From positions 1 to 7,885 of the forward strand of contig CANBTK010000065.1 in assembly GCA_947372365.1 (NCBI GenBank): a DNA stretch of 7,885 nt. Direction: 5' to 3'. Positions 6,039 to 7,885 of the stretch are shown here, one piece after another. The first letter of the stretch is position 1. The number at the start of each line of letters is the position of its first letter. Source of the DNA: Flavipsychrobacter stenotrophus. Lineage in GTDB: Bacteria > Bacteroidota > Bacteroidia > Chitinophagales > Chitinophagaceae. The position numbers and the translations under genes were made by a program. The notes beneath the pieces are model-generated. The model saw nothing but the letters and a program-made list of their open reading frames with translations, did no database searches and was not told the DNA's origin.

Positions 6039-7316
6039 TCACTTGTTGTTCCGGTATATCGTGCCATAAATATAAACTAAAGCAAGGAATAACGGGAGAA
6101 ATTCGGATAAGATTAACTGTTGCACACCGGCAATATGCAGCAACAAAGTAACTACTATTAACCCGGCGGCTATTAAAGCATACCTTCCTTTACCTTTTGG
6201 TTTAGCAAAGGCAATTACCAGATTAGTAGGCAAGGCCCACAAAATATTAAAGTTATTGCCACACCCCTGATGGTTGGTAGCAAACCACATTACCAAAATA
6301 AGGCAGCCAAGCAACCCAGTGATAACCAACAAAAAAGTAGACATTACCTTACCCAGCACCCTAAGCTTTTTAAATGATAGCCCCGCAATGGTAAGTATAG
6401 CCAGCCCCCAGGTAAGCAGCAAGGGGCCATTGAGCGGCGCGGGCGGCGGAGGGTTGCCCGGCAGCAGCGTAACAGCTTCGGCGGCTACCGGCAAACCATT
6501 CGCCGAAGCCGTTTTAACCCCATTGCTCAGATACTGTGGCAAGAACATGATGTCCCTGTCCGTCATTACTTTATCTATGCGGCTACCCAGCAGTATATTG
6601 ATTCCAAACCGCTCCCAAAGAGTGGTATAAAAATGTTCATTAATAATATCCCTGAAAGTGTAGTGCTTTACATTAGGCAATACATGCCCGTACTTAAAAT
6701 CTTTGCTCACTGTTTCAGGGAAAATATCCCTTATGCGGGTAGCGCAGTTATCAAAAAAGAAATCATATTTGTAGGCACGGTTAGCTGGCTCTGCATTCCA
6801 GTTCAGGTATTCAGCCATAAGCCGCTTCTGGGTTTCATTCAGCAACAATACCTGCTCGGTAACGCTGCGCTTATGCTGTATGTACTCTTCAATAAAGGAA
6901 TCGAATGTTTCAAGCGACAGGTAATACAGCAGCTTGCCGCGCATGAATTTCAACTCGAAATTCTCTTCAAAACCGTTGAACGCCCCATAGTTGTAGGCAA
7001 TATCAGTTTTGCGTACGCTGTCAACAATCCTTATCGCAGTATGCCCAAATACCTCGTATATCTCGGCAAAGCCCGGCCCGCAGGTGATGAGGCTAATCCT
7101 TAAATGGGTAGCGGGTGCCGCTTCGGAATGCGCAAGATTGCTATACATGCCACTGCTTTGTACCGGTGCGGCAGCCCCCTGAGGTGCTTCGCCAGCCTCT
7201 TTAGCAATATGGTAACCTGCCGGGGCCGGCACCCTTACGGAGTCGGGATGGCCATAAGTAAGCCAACATGCCTGGCAAGTGAGCGCCAGCAGGAAAACGA
7301 AAAATTTCTTGCCCAT
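6039..7316 (-). CDS. Exported Lnb N-terminal (DUF4105) domain protein with five C-terminal membrane helices
   Basis: Taking the ATG at 7316 gives 425 residues; five further codons reach a TTG at 7331, but the ATG places a clean signal sequence (MGKKFFVFLLAL) at the N-terminus. An Ala/Pro-rich linker (about 24-71) leads to the DUF4105 domain (about 72-270). It shows EVFGHTAIRI (His92), YNYGAFNG and KYDFFFDNCATRIRD (Cys191). His before Cys in this arrangement resembles permuted NlpC/P60-like folds; a catalytic role is inference. After a Pro-rich stretch (286-297) come five predicted helices near 298-314, 324-345, 357-372, 379-397 and 401-420. The basic loops KKLR and KPKGKGR and the RNNK tail all fall on the cytoplasmic side if the DUF4105 domain is periplasmic. 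The function is unknown; cell-envelope work is the likely setting. No clear promoter or terminator was identified. Confidence 0.85.
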   Translation of the reverse strand: MGKKFFVFLLALTCQACWLTYGHPDSVRVPAPAGYHIAKEAGEAPQGAAAPVQSSGMYSNLAHSEAAPATHLRISLITCGPGFAEIYEVFGHTAIRIVDSVRKTDIAYNYGAFNGFEENFELKFMRGKLLYYLSLETFDSFIEEYIQHKRSVTEQVLLLNETQKRLMAEYLNWNAEPANRAYKYDFFFDNCATRIRDIFPETVSKDFKYGHVLPNVKHYTFRDIINEHFYTTLWERFGINILLGSRIDKVMTDRDIMFLPQYLSNGVKTASANGLPVAAEAVTLLPGNPPPPAPLNGPLLLTWGLAILTIAGLSFKKLRVLGKVMSTFLLVITGLLGCLILVMWFATNHQGCGNNFNILWALPTNLVIAFAKPKGKGRYALIAAGLIVVTLLLHIAGVQQLILSEFLPLFLALVYIYGTIYRNNK

Positions 7317-7493
7317 GACACAAAATAACAAAAGCCTGATGTAATAAGGCGTTATTTTTTTGAGGCAGCCCCCGTGGCAATGTCATTGGCTTAACGTTTC
7401 TTGTGCTTTAGTTGCAACTTTGAAATCTTGAATGGCCTGTAAAACTGCGGCTTTGCGCCATAGAGTGAAACTTTTATCCCCTTAAATAAATGA

Positions 7494-7513
7494 CTTTGCC
7501 CAGGTGGGCAAAG
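7494..7513 (-). terminator. Probable terminator of the TerC-family gene
   Basis: CTTTGCCC (7494-7501) and GGGCAAAG (7506-7513) form a perfect 8-bp stem with a 4-nt loop. Read on the minus strand it is followed by TCATTTATTT. It lies 63 bp past the stop of the minus-strand gene at 7577 and separates it from the DUF4105 gene. Confidence 0.6.
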
Positions 7514-7576
7514 AAATATCACCCGGCAAAAGGCTTATTACCCTCAGGTAACAACCGGCAGGCTTGTAAGCACTTA

Positions 7577-7885
7577 CTACCCTTTCTTCTTGCCAAAGAG
7601 CCAGCCCACCAATATCGGGATAATAAAAATAGCAATAGTAACGGCAGAAGTAATAAAATCGGCCAACTGGCTATCTAAAAAACGGCTAATGCCAGCATCA
7701 GGGTAAAAGTGCTGATAAACGGCGCACGAGAGCTTACCCCCCAGCAAACCGATTACAATATAGGCGCAAGCCTCAAGGAAAGGGAATTTCTCCATGAGCG
7801 CTACAAACCCCTGTGCCACAAAACGCATGGCGAGTATGCCTATAAAGACGCCAGTGCAGATGAGTATAATATTTTCGGAAAATGC
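7577..7885 (-). CDS. TerC-family integral membrane protein, C-terminal part
   Basis: The frame is open to the right edge, so the N-terminus is missing and 102 residues are visible. A Met codon at 7828 is internal, because 19 in-frame hydrophobic codons precede it. The visible part has three membrane segments, at about 3-20 (ENIILICTGVFIGILAM), 36-56 (FLEACAYIVIGLLGGKL) and 77-97 (FITSAVTIAIFIIPILVGWLF), with a basic KKKG tail. The block GILAMRF-x7-LMEKFPFLE-x4-IVIGLLGGKL is the C-terminal signature of TerC/YkoY/Alx-like proteins. Studied members are linked to tellurite resistance or manganese export, some of it serving secreted metalloproteins. The metal-binding acidic residues of the family lie in the missing N-terminal part, so activity cannot be judged. 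Confidence 0.72.
   Translation of the reverse strand, partial: AFSENIILICTGVFIGILAMRFVAQGFVALMEKFPFLEACAYIVIGLLGGKLSCAVYQHFYPDAGISRFLDSQLADFITSAVTIAIFIIPILVGWLFGKKKG

Noticed and set aside
6018..6050. AACAACA/TGTTGTT pairing around the stop of the DUF4105 gene as a terminator
   Set aside because: The stem is A/T-rich with a loop of about 17 nt, overlaps the stop codon and has no T-tract after it.
6633..7103. 156-codon plus-strand frame opposite the DUF4105 gene
   Set aside because: It is antisense to conserved DUF4105 motifs and has no recognisable domain or promoter.
7317..7331. Alternative TTG start for the DUF4105 protein at 7331
   Set aside because: The ATG at 7316 directly begins a proper signal sequence; the TTG would add LFCV-type residues before the basic region and is a rarer start codon.
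7410..7419. Palindrome AGTTGCAACT between the TerC and DUF4105 genes
   Set aside because: Only 10 bp, with no flanking symmetry and no promoter element found beside it; chance is likely.

Overview
The window looks like chromosomal DNA of a Bacteroidota bacterium, most likely from the Chitinophagales/Sphingobacteriales side. The main evidence is a large secreted protein ending in a type B (CHU_C / gliding-motility-associated) sorting domain, which marks the type IX secretion system (T9SS). Supporting signs are two TAnnTTTG-like promoter boxes, the absence of convincing Shine-Dalgarno sites, and the NHL-repeat and Lnb/DUF4105 families. No tRNA, rRNA, CRISPR array, transposase or phage gene was seen.

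Layout from left to right. A secreted NHL-repeat protein (minus strand, C-terminus outside the window) occupies 1-553. An AT-rich 482-bp divergent intergenic region follows. The only plus-strand gene, 1036-2028, encodes a papain-fold (C1) cysteine peptidase with its catalytic residues intact and no signal peptide. It converges on a class I PPK2 polyphosphate kinase gene (2085-2834, minus). The two are separated by 56 bp holding a strong hairpin, probably a bidirectional terminator. A 271-bp spacer upstream of PPK2 holds a good Bacteroidota promoter (TTTG, 19 bp, TACGTTTT), an 11-bp direct repeat overlapping it, and two hairpins. Next come two minus-strand genes that overlap by ATGA: an alpha/beta hydrolase (5046-5876) and the 647-residue T9SS cargo protein with PKD domains (3106-5049). 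Upstream of these is an exported DUF4105 (Lnb N-terminal domain) protein with five predicted C-terminal membrane helices (6039-7316). At the right edge is the C-terminal 102 residues of a TerC-family membrane protein (7577-7885, minus), with its own probable terminator at 7494-7513.

The genes do not form one obvious pathway. The only tight coupling is hydrolase with T9SS cargo. Several products are extracytoplasmic (NHL protein, T9SS cargo, DUF4105 protein, TerC protein). The C1 peptidase, PPK2 and hydrolase carry no export signal. I see no clear new multi-gene system. The points most worth a second look are the signal-less C1 peptidase, the DUF4105 membrane protein with a possible His/Cys pair, the direct repeat in the PPK2 promoter, and the ATGA-coupled hydrolase/T9SS pair.
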